Shown here: piece after piece, positions 8,921 to 19,109 of the stretch
Numbering within the stretch: position 1 is the first letter of the stretch
How the letters are laid out: each line of letters begins with the position of its first letter
Assembly: GCA_009602735.1 (NCBI GenBank)
Contig: WELA01001485.1
Span: 62,001 to 126,000, forward strand
Source of the DNA: Mesotaenium endlicherianum
Taxonomy: Eukaryota; Streptophyta; Zygnematophyceae; Zygnematales; Mesotaeniaceae
Direction: 5' to 3'
DNA: 64,000 nt
The notes under the pieces: generated by a model
What the model saw: the letters and a program-made list of their open reading frames with translations, nothing else
Told to the model about the DNA's origin: nothing
The model's database searches: none
Translations under genes and position numbers: made by a program

Positions 8921-10363
8921 ATGTCAGTCCATTCCAAATACGAAGCAGTCATAGGCCTCGAAGTGCATGCCCAATTGGCAACAGTGAGCAAGCTTTTTTG
9001 CGGAGATAGCATTGCCTTTGGTGCAGCGCCTAACACACATGTGAGTCCTATTACCCTTGGCCATCCCGGCACCCTGCCCAAGACCAACCGCAAAGCGGTA
9101 GAGTATGCCATTAAAATGGGACTTGCCTGTCATTGTGAAATTGAACGCGACAATTATTTTGCCCGGAAGAATTATTTTTATCCCGATCTGCCCAAAGGAT
9201 ACCAGATATCCCAACATACCACACCTATTTGTAAAGGCGGTCATGTAATCATCAAAACAACAGCAGGAGAAAGGGCCGTCCGCCTCAACCGCATTCACAT
9301 GGAAGAGGATGCCGGCAAAAGTATTCATGATATCGACGACAAGTATACCTGTATCGACCTCAACCGGGCCGGTACTCCGTTGATAGAGATCGTTACCGAA
9401 CCCGATATCCATACTGCTGAAGAAGCCTGGCTTTATGTAACTGAAATACGAAAATTGGTTCGCTGGCTGGGTATATGCGATGGCAATATGGAAGAAGGAA
9501 GTCTGCGTTGTGATGCCAACGTTTCCATCCGCCTGAAAGGCGAGACCAAACTGGGTACCAAGGCCGAGGTGAAGAACCTGAACTCTATCCGCAATGTGAA
9601 AAAAGCCATCGAGTTTGAAATACAACGCATGATCGATATTGTAGAAGCCGGTGGAACCATTCAGCAACAGACACGCAGTTTTGATGCAGGCAATGACACC
9701 ACATTTGCTATCCGCGACAAAGAGGAAGCGAATGATTACCGTTATTTTCCCGATCCCGATCTGCCTCCCTTCCATCTCAGCGAAACATTCATCAACGGCA
9801 TTCAGGCAGCATTGCCTGCACTACCCGCACAGTTGTTTGCCCGATACCAGGAGGTTTACCAGTTGAGTGAATATGATGCCGGTCAATTGTGCGATGACAA
9901 AGCCACGGCTGATTATTTCGAAGCAACGGCACAACACTGCAGCAACTACAAAGCCATTGCCAACTGGATGCTGGGCCCACTCAGGCAGGTATTGAATGAA
10001 ACCGGCATGGGCTTTGAAACGCTCAGCCTGCTACCTGCTACACTGGCCAGCCTGATTCAACTGGTAGATGAAGGAAAACTGAGTTTTTCTGTGGCTTCTT
10101 CTAAAATATTGCCTGCTGTAATGCTCACCAATGCGTCACCCTTGCAGACAGCCGAGTCGATGAACCTGTTGCAGGTAAGCGATACAAACGAACTCGATGC
10201 ATGGGTGCAACAAGCACTGGAAAAAATGCCGGAAAAAGTAACGGAATACAAAAAAGGTAAAAAAGGGTTGATCGGTTTATTTGTAGGCGAAGTAAAAAAA
10301 ATCAGCAAAGGGAAAGCCGATCCGAAATTGGTTACGCAGTTACTCGAAGAAAAACTTAAATGA
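8921..10363 (+). CDS. gatB: Aspartyl/glutamyl-tRNA amidotransferase subunit B
   Basis: A 480-residue subunit of the GatCAB complex, which converts Glu-tRNA-Gln (and Asp-tRNA-Asn) to the amidated form. The catalytic kinase part is complete: YEAVIGLEVHAQL at the N-terminus, the NYFARKNYFYPDLPKGYQ block, and CDANVSIRL with KAEVKNLNS. The C-terminal helical and YqeY-like tRNA-binding tail runs to the end (KISKGKADPKLVTQLLEEK). An upstream in-frame GTG at 8876 would add 15 residues encoded by the terminator hairpin, so the ATG at 8921 is chosen; it gives the usual MS..YEAVIGLEVH beginning. gatA and gatC are not in the window. Confidence 0.95.
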   Translation: MSVHSKYEAVIGLEVHAQLATVSKLFCGDSIAFGAAPNTHVSPITLGHPGTLPKTNRKAVEYAIKMGLACHCEIERDNYFARKNYFYPDLPKGYQISQHTTPICKGGHVIIKTTAGERAVRLNRIHMEEDAGKSIHDIDDKYTCIDLNRAGTPLIEIVTEPDIHTAEEAWLYVTEIRKLVRWLGICDGNMEEGSLRCDANVSIRLKGETKLGTKAEVKNLNSIRNVKKAIEFEIQRMIDIVEAGGTIQQQTRSFDAGNDTTFAIRDKEEANDYRYFPDPDLPPFHLSETFINGIQAALPALPAQLFARYQEVYQLSEYDAGQLCDDKATADYFEATAQHCSNYKAIANWMLGPLRQVLNETGMGFETLSLLPATLASLIQLVDEGKLSFSVASSKILPAVMLTNASPLQTAESMNLLQVSDTNELDAWVQQALEKMPEKVTEYKKGKKGLIGLFVGEVKKISKGKADPKLVTQLLEEKLK

Positions 10364-10418
10364 GATGTTAGTTGTTAGAAAAAATCTATCTAACAACTGA
10401 CATCTAACAACTAACATC
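10364..10418. repeat. 15-bp inverted repeat with an extra near-copy, just before the tlpA-like start
   Basis: GATGTTAGTTGTTAG at 10364-10378 is perfectly inverted at 10404-10418, and a one-mismatch inverted copy lies at 10390-10404. The left arm could therefore pair with either right arm, giving two alternative hairpins. The element begins immediately after the gatB stop and ends 4 bases before the next ATG (10423). It could be a terminator, a translation-control hairpin, or a dispersed intergenic repeat. Confidence 0.72.
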
Positions 10419-10422
10419 TATC

Positions 10423-11553
10423 ATGAAAAGAATCATCTATTTACTCTCCGGCATTCTGCTGCTTACAGTTGCGTGCCGGCAACAGCAATCGGGTTCATTT
10501 ACCGTAAGTGGTAAAATAACGCATGCACCCGGCAAGAGAATTTACCTGCAGGAGTTACCGTATGGCGGCGAACAGCCGGTAGTACTCGATTCCGGCAGCC
10601 TGCAATCCAACGGCAGTTTCGAACTCAAAGGCATGGGCAAGGAAGAATCTTTGTACCGGTTGGTTTTAGAAAATGGACCTGATGTGTTGTTGGTCAATGA
10701 TGCCAGGCATATTGAGTTGGCACTCGATGTTAATAATTATCGGTCTTATAAGATTGAAGGCTCTCCTGTGAGCGCCAGTTTGCATACTTTGTTCGAAGAC
10801 TATCGCAGGAAAGATTCAGCATTGTACAAAGCGTTTCAGCAGCTCGACACTTTGCAGAAACAAAAAGCGCCCGACAGTGTGCTGGCGATTGTACGCAATA
10901 CCCGCGATGCCGCCATCAAAGACATGAATAAGGTGGTAACGGATTTTATTGAGCAGTCGCCCAGTCCAGCTGCCCGTTATTACGCTATTGGCATGGCTTC
11001 CCGCACCTTGCCGCCCGATGAGTTGAAGAAACTGGTTACTGCTTCTGCCGACAAGTTCAAAGAACACGGCGGACTGGCCAGGATCAAAAGTATGCTTACC
11101 GTACAACAGCAGTCCGCCGCTACATCGAAATATGCTTTGCTGAATCAACAGGCGCCCGAGATCAGTTTACCCGATACCGACGGTAAAACTTTCCAGTTGA
11201 GCAGCCTCAAAGGAAAGTACGTGCTGGTAGATTTCTGGGCCAGCTGGTGCGGACCCTGCAGAAATGAGAACCCCAATGTAGTAGCGGCTTTCAATAAATA
11301 TAAGGATAAGAATTTCACCATCCTGGGTGTATCACTCGACTCGGATAAAGCATCCTGGCTGGAAGCCATTAAAGAAGACAAGCTGAACTGGAAACATGTA
11401 AGTGACCTGAAAAAATGGGAAAGCAGCATGGTTTCTTTGTACCAGTTCGATGGTATTCCTTTCAATGTATTGGTTGACCCTGCCGGTAAGATCATTGCAA
11501 CAGAGTTAAGAGGTGAAGCGCTGGATCAGAAGTTGGCAACCGTATTGAAATAA
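10423..11553 (+). CDS. TlpA-like thioredoxin lipoprotein with N-terminal DUF4369-type domain
   Basis: A 376-residue lipoprotein: the signal sequence ends in a lipobox LTVAC. Residues about 25-120 resemble the DUF4369 beta domain (FTVSGKITHAPGKRIYLQEL) common in Bacteroidota TlpA-like proteins, then a helical linker, and a thioredoxin fold from about 245. The active site CGPC is at residues 276-279 in DFWASWCGPC, with cis-proline in FDGIPFNVLVDP. The protein should act as a periplasmic thiol-disulfide oxidoreductase, probably a reductant. The substrate is unknown; no cytochrome biogenesis genes are near. The start lies only 4 bases after a strong inverted repeat. Confidence 0.88.
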   Translation: MKRIIYLLSGILLLTVACRQQQSGSFTVSGKITHAPGKRIYLQELPYGGEQPVVLDSGSLQSNGSFELKGMGKEESLYRLVLENGPDVLLVNDARHIELALDVNNYRSYKIEGSPVSASLHTLFEDYRRKDSALYKAFQQLDTLQKQKAPDSVLAIVRNTRDAAIKDMNKVVTDFIEQSPSPAARYYAIGMASRTLPPDELKKLVTASADKFKEHGGLARIKSMLTVQQQSAATSKYALLNQQAPEISLPDTDGKTFQLSSLKGKYVLVDFWASWCGPCRNENPNVVAAFNKYKDKNFTILGVSLDSDKASWLEAIKEDKLNWKHVSDLKKWESSMVSLYQFDGIPFNVLVDPAGKIIATELRGEALDQKLATVLK

Positions 11554-11592
11554 TAAAAAACCGGCGGATTAGTTAGATTTTTTCATAAAAAA

Positions 11593-11620
11593 GGCCAGTC
11601 TCCTTAGAGACCGGCCTTTT
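11593..11620. terminator. Bidirectional terminator between the tlpA-like gene and susD-like gene
   Basis: Stem GGCCAGTCTC / GAGACCGGCC (10 bp with one A-C mismatch) around a CTTA loop, flanked by A6 on the left and T4 on the right. It sits between two convergent genes and can serve both. Confidence 0.85.
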
Positions 11621-11682
11621 AAAAATTATACTGTTATTTAATAGGATCGCAATAGTTATACTGATAATCCTATTATCACTTA

Positions 11683-13143
11683 CTAGTTATCCTTACATAA
11701 GGGATTCAACAAAAGTTCATCTGCTGAAATAGGCCATATATATTGCTGACTGGTAGTCGGAATGCTATTCACACCAGGCTTGGCAGGCAGGGGCAGTCCC
11801 AGTCGGGTGATATCTGCTCCCCTTAAACCTTCACCCAGGAATTCAATCCTTCTTTCCGTCATGATGGCATCTGCAAGCGCAGAGGCATCGGCAAAGCCGG
11901 CAGCAGTGAAAACTGTAGAAGCATCCGAGCGTCCCCTGACAGCATTCAATAATGCAATAGCTTGTGCATCTACCGTGTTGGTCGAGCGTGTTCTTGCTTC
12001 TGCCAGATTCAACAATACTTCTGCATACCTGATTACCGGGGCCCAATCAGTGAAGGTAGAAGGCACGCTATACTTAGTCAGGTAGCTTTTACTACCAAAG
12101 ACCTGTACAAAACTTCTCCTGGCATCAGTAGATTTCCATCCTGTATTGGAAATGATACCAGTAGACAACAAAGAATATTCGCCATTACCTCCGTTGAATG
12201 CAGAGGGGCCATAATAATATCCCAACTGATTTTGTGTACCGGGCTGCTCAGTAGTAGAAAAAGGCATGGAGAGCATTGATTCAGTTGAAGTATATGGAGG
12301 CTTGAAAAGTGACGTATAATCTGACTGCAACGCATTCGCTACTCCCGATGTGGCAGTGAACGGAGGAGTTGCCGATACGATCTTATTGGCTTCTGTGATC
12401 ACTTCCGCATATTTCTGCATGCTCAGGTAAACCCTGGTCTTCCATGCAATAGCCGTATTGCGATGGGCCCTGGTAGTGTTAAGCGCTGCATTGTTATAGT
12501 CGAGCGGCAGGTTTTGCTCGGCAAACGTAAGATCGCTCAATATTTGTGAGTACACTTCCGCAACTGATGCCCTTGCCAGCGCATAATTTCCCGAATTGGT
12601 ATTTCCTTTCAAACGGAGCGGTACACCAGGTTTAGATCCATTACCATCCCAGTAGGGCCGGGCATACAATTGCAGCAATGAATAATAGCTGATGGCACGC
12701 AGTAACCTGGCTTCACCCAGGTAATTGTTGGAAAGTGTTGTGCCAACCACAGCAGAACCTTTCGCAGCCATACCATCGATGAACACATTTGCCAGGTTGA
12801 TCACATAGTAAGCGCGCGCCCAATGGTTCAGAACACTATTGGTAGAACTGTTACTGGGCGTATAATTCCAGATATCAAAACCGGTTACCACATTGGTACG
12901 CTCGTTGTTGAATTCTTCTCCACGGATATCATTGAATATTTGGTAACGACCTCCGTACATGCCCGAATTCTTAATGGTGGCATATATTCCGCGGACCTGT
13001 CCTTCAATCCTGTCTTTCGTATTAAAAGCCGTAAGATCAGAAATAGAAGTAGAGGGTACGGGATTCAGGGCGTCTTTCTTGGCACAGGATGTTACGTGAA
13101 CAACCGTTGCTGCCAATATAATATAAATCAGGTTCTTTCTCAT
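11683..13143 (-). CDS. SusD/RagB-family outer-membrane lipoprotein
   Basis: A 486-residue lipoprotein (lipobox VTSC in the first 21 residues) of the SusD/RagB family, the lid that binds nutrients for its SusC partner. The N-terminal TPR-like helical part includes NHWARAYYVINLANVFIDG and LGEARLLRAISYYSLLQLYARPYW-type sequence. The C-terminal part has the usual VIRYAEVLLNLAEAR and IMTERRIEFLGEGLRGADITR signatures. It starts 24 bases after the SusC-like stop. No glycoside hydrolase, protease or anti-sigma gene is adjacent, so the substrate cannot be inferred. Confidence 0.94.
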   Translation of the reverse strand: MRKNLIYIILAATVVHVTSCAKKDALNPVPSTSISDLTAFNTKDRIEGQVRGIYATIKNSGMYGGRYQIFNDIRGEEFNNERTNVVTGFDIWNYTPSNSSTNSVLNHWARAYYVINLANVFIDGMAAKGSAVVGTTLSNNYLGEARLLRAISYYSLLQLYARPYWDGNGSKPGVPLRLKGNTNSGNYALARASVAEVYSQILSDLTFAEQNLPLDYNNAALNTTRAHRNTAIAWKTRVYLSMQKYAEVITEANKIVSATPPFTATSGVANALQSDYTSLFKPPYTSTESMLSMPFSTTEQPGTQNQLGYYYGPSAFNGGNGEYSLLSTGIISNTGWKSTDARRSFVQVFGSKSYLTKYSVPSTFTDWAPVIRYAEVLLNLAEARTRSTNTVDAQAIALLNAVRGRSDASTVFTAAGFADASALADAIMTERRIEFLGEGLRGADITRLGLPLPAKPGVNSIPTTSQQYIWPISADELLLNPLCKDN

Positions 13144-13167
13144 TTTGCTGAATTAATAGTTTAACAA

Positions 13168-16100
13168 TCAGAAACCAACATTCAAACCAACTGTAATGGT
13201 TCTTTGATTCGCAACAGTGTTCCTGTCAATACCGAAATTGGTGGTACCATTTCCATTGGATGAAACCTCAGGATCAGGTCCGGGATAGTTGGTAATGATC
13301 AACAGGTTAGAGCCTGCCACATAAAAACGGGCATTGTTGATCTTCACTTTTTCCAATATGGTTTTCGGCAGATTATATCCGACAGAAACGGAACGCAGTT
13401 TTACGAAATCACCTTTGAATACGTTAATGTCGAGCGGGAAAGAAGAACCGTTCGAAATATTATCTCCGAATATGGGTTTGGGATAAGCTGTAAGATCACC
13501 CGCTTTCTGCCAGCGGTTCAACACGCCTACTTCATTGTTCCAGAAACGCTGATCTCTCAGGCCCGCTCCTGTACCATAATAAACATAGTTGCCAAACTGG
13601 TAAGTGAACATGGCTGTTAGTTCAAAGCCTTTATAACGGAAGGTATTTTCCCATCCGCCAAAAACTTTAGGCTGGGTAGTCTTGTATACAATCGCATCGG
13701 CACTGCTCACACCAGGTGCAACAGTTCCATCGGCATACATGAATCGCGACTGACCTGCAGGCGCCACGTGCTGGAAGTAAACATCTTTACCCTGCGAATT
13801 CACAAATATCCTTCTTCCTGTTGCCGGATCAACTCCTTTTGTCTGTGTCACGAATAACATACCAATGGGGTAGCCGGGCAGGGTAATACTCGGGCTTTCC
13901 AATCCACCGGTTATTCCAATGATACTGTTTACACCAGGCGCCAGTGCAGTAACTTTGTTGGTATTGGTAGCAACATTGAAACTGCTGGTCCAGCTGAAAT
14001 CTTTTTTCTGGAGAATGGTTGCATTTACTGCAATTTCAATTCCCCTGTTGTACATGGTACCGATATTCTGCGGAATGGCAGTAGGCACACCGGCAGACGG
14101 AGGTTGCGGTACATTCAGTAACAGACCATCGATATTGTTGTTGTAATAAGTGACATCACCTGTGATCTTGTCGTTCAGCAAACCGAAGCTCAAACCGATA
14201 TCGGTTTTCTTACTGGTTTCCCAGGTAAGATTGGAGTTGCCTGCTTGGTTGTAAACTGCTGTACCATTACCTCCGTAAAGACCGGATCCGTAGGTTGAAA
14301 GGGAAGCATAATTATTCAGACCGCCTATATTTCCTACTTTACCATAGCTTCCTCTTAATTTAAAGCTGCTGAAGATCCTATCAAGCCTGGCCGATGTCCA
14401 GAATTTTTCTTTTGTGATTTCCCATCCGGCCGATACACCCCAGAAAGTACCATATTTTGAATTGACACCCAACTGAGAGGCGCCGTCTCTTCTGAGGTTA
14501 CCACTGATATAATATTTTTTATCGAAGTCGTACTGCAAACGGCCGAACTCTGAATAAAGATAATTCTCTCCTATAGCCAGATTCGACGGATTTGGGGTAG
14601 CCCATCCACCCTGGACATTGGTAAACGCCGGGTCAGAAACAATAGTACGGTTCAACCCATACCCTGTATTGTTCGACTTCTGGTGTTCCATACCTGCCAG
14701 TAATCCAACTGTATGTTTATCGGCAAAAGTCTTGTCGTACTGGATGGTATTGGTCCAAACCCATCTTTTGTTTTTATTCAATGCTGCGGTTACCGAACCA
14801 TTAGAACTGAAGCCTTCCCCTGAAATAGGGCTATAATAAATATCATTGTCCACCAGCACATAATCAATGCCAAAGACTGTGCGAACAGTTACTGAACTGA
14901 TCGGCTTCACTTGTGCATAAGTATTACCAATAATGTGCTCTACTTCAGCATTGTTGCGGTTTTGATCCAGTTGGATCACTGGGTTATTGAAACCTACCTG
15001 TCCTACTTTGTTGTTCATTACTCCAATCAAAGCGCCCGAGTAGTTATAGGTTCCGTCGTTGTTATAAGGAGATACATTGGGAGCAGTGATCAGCGCCACA
15101 CGGCCAAGGCCTGCAGTGGCAAATGCATCACCCAATGATCCGGAACTCACTGCTGCCAGGTTCTTTTCGTTGGTATATTGAATTTTACCTCCCAGATTCA
15201 CTGCTTTGCCAATCTTGTGATCGATGTTCATCAATATGCCCAGCCTTTTAAAATCATTTCTCTGTATGATACCCTGTTGTTCTGTATAACCAGCAGAGAA
15301 ATAATAACTGGTAGATTCATTAGCGCCGGAAATGCTCACGGTATTACTGTGTTGGAAGCCGTTGCGGTATACATAATTATACCAATTCGTATTGATGGGT
15401 TTTCCATCCGGTCCATTGGTAAGCGCAAAAGCATTCGTATTCGCATTATAAGTACCTGCATTCTTCAGTGCTTCATTTTTATAATCGGTATACTGGGAGG
15501 CATTCAGCAAATCGGGGAGGCGCTGCACTTTACTCCATCCCACCCAACTATCGACCGTTACCCTGCTTCTTCCGGCTTTACCTTTTTTGGTGGTAACAAA
15601 TACAACACCATTTGCTGCACGGCTTCCATAAATGGCTGTAGCCGCCGCATCTTTTGCAATGTCAATGCTTTCAATATCGTTCGGATTGATGCTTGCCAGG
15701 ATATTTCCTGCAGCAGCGGTAGAGCTGAAATCACCTGTAAAAGAAGGCACACCGTCTACCACAATCAGTGGGTATGACGAAAGTGAAATAGAATTCGTAC
15801 CCCTTACGCGTATCACAGGCGGCGCATTCAGCACTCCACTGGGGATCGTTATCTGCACACCGGCAGCACGGCCTCCCAGGTTCTGATCAAAACTTTGCGC
15901 GGGCTTGTCTGCCACAGCTCCCCCACCTATCCTTGAAATGGCACCGGTTACTTCCCTTTTTTTCTGAACGCCATACCCCACTACCACTACTTCCGAAAGT
16001 GTTTTGTCTTCCGGTGTCAGACTGAGGCTTACAGAAGATTTACCTGTAATAATGACATCAGTGGCATTATAACCTACATAAGTGAAATGTAAAGATTTAG

Positions 16101-16305
16101 CAGTAGCTGAAACCTGAATAGTGAAATTGCCACTATTATCAGTAACCGTGCGCCTTTCTGAACCGGCTGAAACAGTCACTCCCGTAAGCGGGGACCCTTT
16201 ATCATCGGTTACTTTACCGGTAACCGTACGGTTTGTTTGAGCTTGCAATTGTACTACGAGTAGCACAATACCAGCTGCAAGAGCCAATAGTTTTCTCATT
16301 TGCAA
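13168..16305 (-). CDS. SusC/RagA-family TonB-dependent outer-membrane transporter
   Basis: A 1045-residue TonB-linked beta-barrel. Signal peptide at 1-22, a carboxypeptidase-regulatory-like domain at about 25-105 (TVTGKVTDDKGSPLTGVTV), then the TonB box/plug beginning SEVVVVGYGVQKKREVTGAI and including IRVRGTNSI and AAATAIYGSRAANGVVFVTT-type signatures, followed by the barrel and a C-terminal strand ending in aromatic GF. It imports an unknown large substrate together with the SusD-like protein downstream. There is no N-terminal anti-sigma-interacting extension, so it is not obviously under ECF sigma/anti-sigma control. The 224-base upstream region has no clear promoter box. Confidence 0.95.
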   Translation of the reverse strand: MQMRKLLALAAGIVLLVVQLQAQTNRTVTGKVTDDKGSPLTGVTVSAGSERRTVTDNSGNFTIQVSATAKSLHFTYVGYNATDVIITGKSSVSLSLTPEDKTLSEVVVVGYGVQKKREVTGAISRIGGGAVADKPAQSFDQNLGGRAAGVQITIPSGVLNAPPVIRVRGTNSISLSSYPLIVVDGVPSFTGDFSSTAAAGNILASINPNDIESIDIAKDAAATAIYGSRAANGVVFVTTKKGKAGRSRVTVDSWVGWSKVQRLPDLLNASQYTDYKNEALKNAGTYNANTNAFALTNGPDGKPINTNWYNYVYRNGFQHSNTVSISGANESTSYYFSAGYTEQQGIIQRNDFKRLGILMNIDHKIGKAVNLGGKIQYTNEKNLAAVSSGSLGDAFATAGLGRVALITAPNVSPYNNDGTYNYSGALIGVMNNKVGQVGFNNPVIQLDQNRNNAEVEHIIGNTYAQVKPISSVTVRTVFGIDYVLVDNDIYYSPISGEGFSSNGSVTAALNKNKRWVWTNTIQYDKTFADKHTVGLLAGMEHQKSNNTGYGLNRTIVSDPAFTNVQGGWATPNPSNLAIGENYLYSEFGRLQYDFDKKYYISGNLRRDGASQLGVNSKYGTFWGVSAGWEITKEKFWTSARLDRIFSSFKLRGSYGKVGNIGGLNNYASLSTYGSGLYGGNGTAVYNQAGNSNLTWETSKKTDIGLSFGLLNDKITGDVTYYNNNIDGLLLNVPQPPSAGVPTAIPQNIGTMYNRGIEIAVNATILQKKDFSWTSSFNVATNTNKVTALAPGVNSIIGITGGLESPSITLPGYPIGMLFVTQTKGVDPATGRRIFVNSQGKDVYFQHVAPAGQSRFMYADGTVAPGVSSADAIVYKTTQPKVFGGWENTFRYKGFELTAMFTYQFGNYVYYGTGAGLRDQRFWNNEVGVLNRWQKAGDLTAYPKPIFGDNISNGSSFPLDINVFKGDFVKLRSVSVGYNLPKTILEKVKINNARFYVAGSNLLIITNYPGPDPEVSSNGNGTTNFGIDRNTVANQRTITVGLNVGF

Positions 16306-16529
16306 TAAAGTTTTGAGTATTAAAAAACGATTAAAATTAAATAATTATTCGTTGGAAATACTAGATTCTGCCGGAAAAACTTAAAAAAAACTTAGCCGTA
16401 TCATACCATTAAATGCTGAGGCGGAATAGGGGCCGATAAAACGGTTGACGATTAAAGTATACTATTGGCATACTTGTAGAGCACTGGAAGGACACTGGGG
16501 TAACACTGTCGCAACACTTCTACTAACAG

Positions 16530-18866
16530 CTATTTTTTTGCTTTACCGCTGGAAGTATGCAATATCAACACCGGCAGGAGGATCAGATTGGTTAGGGTTC
16601 CTGTTACCAGCGTCAGCGAAGTAAGCCAGCCCAAAGCCTTGGTTCCACCGAAATCACTCCAGCAGAAAATGATGAACCCGGCGATCAATACCAGCGAAGT
16701 ATAGATGATGCTGATACCGGTATGCCTGATCGTCTGCACCAGGGTAGCCGATACCTGCTTGTTGTAATGCGACAGCTCCTGTTTATAGTTGATGAGAAAA
16801 CGGATGGTCACGTCAATGGCAATGCCCAATGCTACACTGAACACCAATACGGTGGATGGTTTCAATGCAATACCCGCCCAGCCCATCACACCAGCAGTGA
16901 TCACCAGCGGAATGAGGTTAGGTATCAGCGAGCAAACCAGTATGCGGAACGAGCGGAACAAGTAGAGCATGCACAAAGTGATAAGCAGGAAAGCCCAGCA
17001 AATACTTTCTTTCAATCCTTTGATGATGAAACTGGAACCTTCCAGGAATGTGATGCTGCTGCCTGTAAACGTTACATGGTAACTGGCTGTATCAAAAATC
17101 TCGTTGGCTTTGTGTTCAAAATCTTTCAGCAGCACAGGCAGCCGGGCGCTGCCCACATCTTTCATGTTCACACTGATACGCGCTACCTGCCGTGAGCTGT
17201 CCATAAAACTACTCATCAGTTGCGCGAAGCCCGATTTCTTTTGACTGCCTCCGGCGCTGTCGGGCCGGGCCTTCAGGTAAGGAGCCATGAATGCCAGGTC
17301 GCCTTCATAAGGAATCGCATAGCTCAACGTATCATCATCGAAATAAGCCTGCTTGGCAAACTTCAATCCTTCTACAAAAGACAGCGGCCGTGCGGCTTCC
17401 GGACTGCTTGCTATGTATTGCGAGAGTTCTTCAATATTTGCAATGGGTTTAACGGAACGCACCAGTCCGTTCTTCTTTTTGGTATCCACCAATATTTCCA
17501 GCGGCATCACACCTCCGAAATTGCTTTCGAACCATTTCAGGTCGGTATAGATCTTATCATTTTTAGGAAGATCATCCACAATAAATCCTTCACTCTTGAT
17601 CCGCAGCAATCCGATTGCAGCGAAAATGGTCAATGCCGCTGTTACTCCATACACCCATTTTGCATGATGGAAGGTCCAGCGCTCGATACGCACCAGCACA
17701 CGTTCTAAAAATGCATTGTCGAGGTAGCGTGTATGTTTGTTTTGAGGAGCCGGAAGATAACTCAGCACCACCGGTATAAAAATGAGTGAAATAAGGAACA
17801 GGGCAATGATATTGATACCTGCCACCGCACCGAACTCTTTCAATACCGCGCTGCGTGTAAGGGCAAATACAGCAAAACCGATAGCAGCGGCAATATTGCA
17901 AAACAGGGTAACAATACCCATTCTCCCTACCATAGTTACCAGTGCTTTTTGCTTATCACCTGTTTCGCGGTAGGCGGTATGGTATTTATTGAGGAAGTAG
18001 ATACAGTTGGGAACACCAATCACTACCACCAGTGGTGGGATGATGGCTGTGAGCAATGTGATCTTGTAGCCGAGGAGTACCACGGTACCCAGGCTCCATA
18101 TCACTCCCATCCCCACCACGAACAGACTCATGAGCATGGCGCTGGCAGAACGGAAGAAAAGGATCAGGGTAATGGCCGAGAGCAGCAGGGAACCAATGAG
18201 AAACCAGTTCATCTCATCCTTGATGCGGTTACTCATGATGGTTCTGATATAGGGAAGTCCGCTCATGTGTACCGATACCTGCGCTTTTTGCTCAAAAATC
18301 TGCACCTGCTTTACAATGTCGTTGATCAGCCGGGTACGGCTCTTACTATTGACCGTATCCTTGTTCACATTCACCCCCATGAGGTAAGAATGGGTGGCAG
18401 AATTGTACAACAGGCGTCGGTAAAAAGGCAGGTTTTCGAAAACCTGCCGGGCGCTGTCGAGCGGAGCCTGGCTGGAGTATGGATAGTTAAATATTTTATA
18501 TGGCAACAACCGTTTATTTACCGTATCATTTTGCAGATTCACCACCTCTGGTATGCTGGCGATATCGGTTACCCCGGGCACTTTTTTCAGCTCACGGTGC
18601 AGTTCACCCACTTTATTAAAAAAATCAGATTTAAAGAAACTATCCGATTGAATTCCAATTACTACAGTAGATCCGTCTCCACCAAATTTCTGTAAAAAAG
18701 CCTGATACTCACGGTAGCGCGGGTTGTCGTCGGGGATGGCTTTGGTAAACTCATAACTCAGTTTTACCTGGCTGCCGAAGTAGCCCATAGTGGCTGTGGC
18801 AGCCAGTAAAAGAAGCAATAATATCAGTCGGTTTTTCAGGATGAATTGCCCCAGGCGATACCACAT
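16530..18866 (-). CDS. RND/MMPL-superfamily exporter, 12 transmembrane helices
   Basis: A 778-residue inner-membrane protein with the duplicated RND layout: a first helix at about 12-32, a large periplasmic loop, a block of five helices, then a second cytosol-to-loop-to-helices repeat near the C-terminus. The segments GVPNCIYFLNKYHTAYRETG and GIAIDVTIRFLINYKQELSH, at equivalent places in the two halves, carry the G-x-x-x-D/N-type pattern of MMPL and patched-like proteins. It lacks the fusion-protein and TolC partners of drug-efflux RND systems. The probable cargo is a lipid or hopanoid-like hydrophobic compound, as for many MMPL proteins, but no neighbour confirms this. Confidence 0.85.
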   Translation of the reverse strand: MWYRLGQFILKNRLILLLLLLAATATMGYFGSQVKLSYEFTKAIPDDNPRYREYQAFLQKFGGDGSTVVIGIQSDSFFKSDFFNKVGELHRELKKVPGVTDIASIPEVVNLQNDTVNKRLLPYKIFNYPYSSQAPLDSARQVFENLPFYRRLLYNSATHSYLMGVNVNKDTVNSKSRTRLINDIVKQVQIFEQKAQVSVHMSGLPYIRTIMSNRIKDEMNWFLIGSLLLSAITLILFFRSASAMLMSLFVVGMGVIWSLGTVVLLGYKITLLTAIIPPLVVVIGVPNCIYFLNKYHTAYRETGDKQKALVTMVGRMGIVTLFCNIAAAIGFAVFALTRSAVLKEFGAVAGINIIALFLISLIFIPVVLSYLPAPQNKHTRYLDNAFLERVLVRIERWTFHHAKWVYGVTAALTIFAAIGLLRIKSEGFIVDDLPKNDKIYTDLKWFESNFGGVMPLEILVDTKKKNGLVRSVKPIANIEELSQYIASSPEAARPLSFVEGLKFAKQAYFDDDTLSYAIPYEGDLAFMAPYLKARPDSAGGSQKKSGFAQLMSSFMDSSRQVARISVNMKDVGSARLPVLLKDFEHKANEIFDTASYHVTFTGSSITFLEGSSFIIKGLKESICWAFLLITLCMLYLFRSFRILVCSLIPNLIPLVITAGVMGWAGIALKPSTVLVFSVALGIAIDVTIRFLINYKQELSHYNKQVSATLVQTIRHTGISIIYTSLVLIAGFIIFCWSDFGGTKALGWLTSLTLVTGTLTNLILLPVLILHTSSGKAKK

Positions 18867-19109
18867 AAAAAAGTTAAGAATTTATTAAATAATAATATCT
18901 GCAAAAGGCCCTAACAGGCTCAAGTGCAATACTGTTAACTATCATAAAAAGACTACAAAGAAAAGAAGAAAGGACTACATCGCATCACACAATATTGCAC
19001 GAACATTGGTCGTTGAAATGACCCTTGTTTGACCTGTGCGGTTGATGAATCTTAAAATCCAGCGGATGACCCATTTCTAGTTAATGGTTTACACCCCCAA
19101 AAATCCATT

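Noticed and set aside
11683-16305. SusC/SusD pair as part of a polysaccharide utilisation locus
   Set aside because: No glycoside hydrolase, lyase, sulfatase or hybrid regulator is adjacent, so only a general uptake role is supported.
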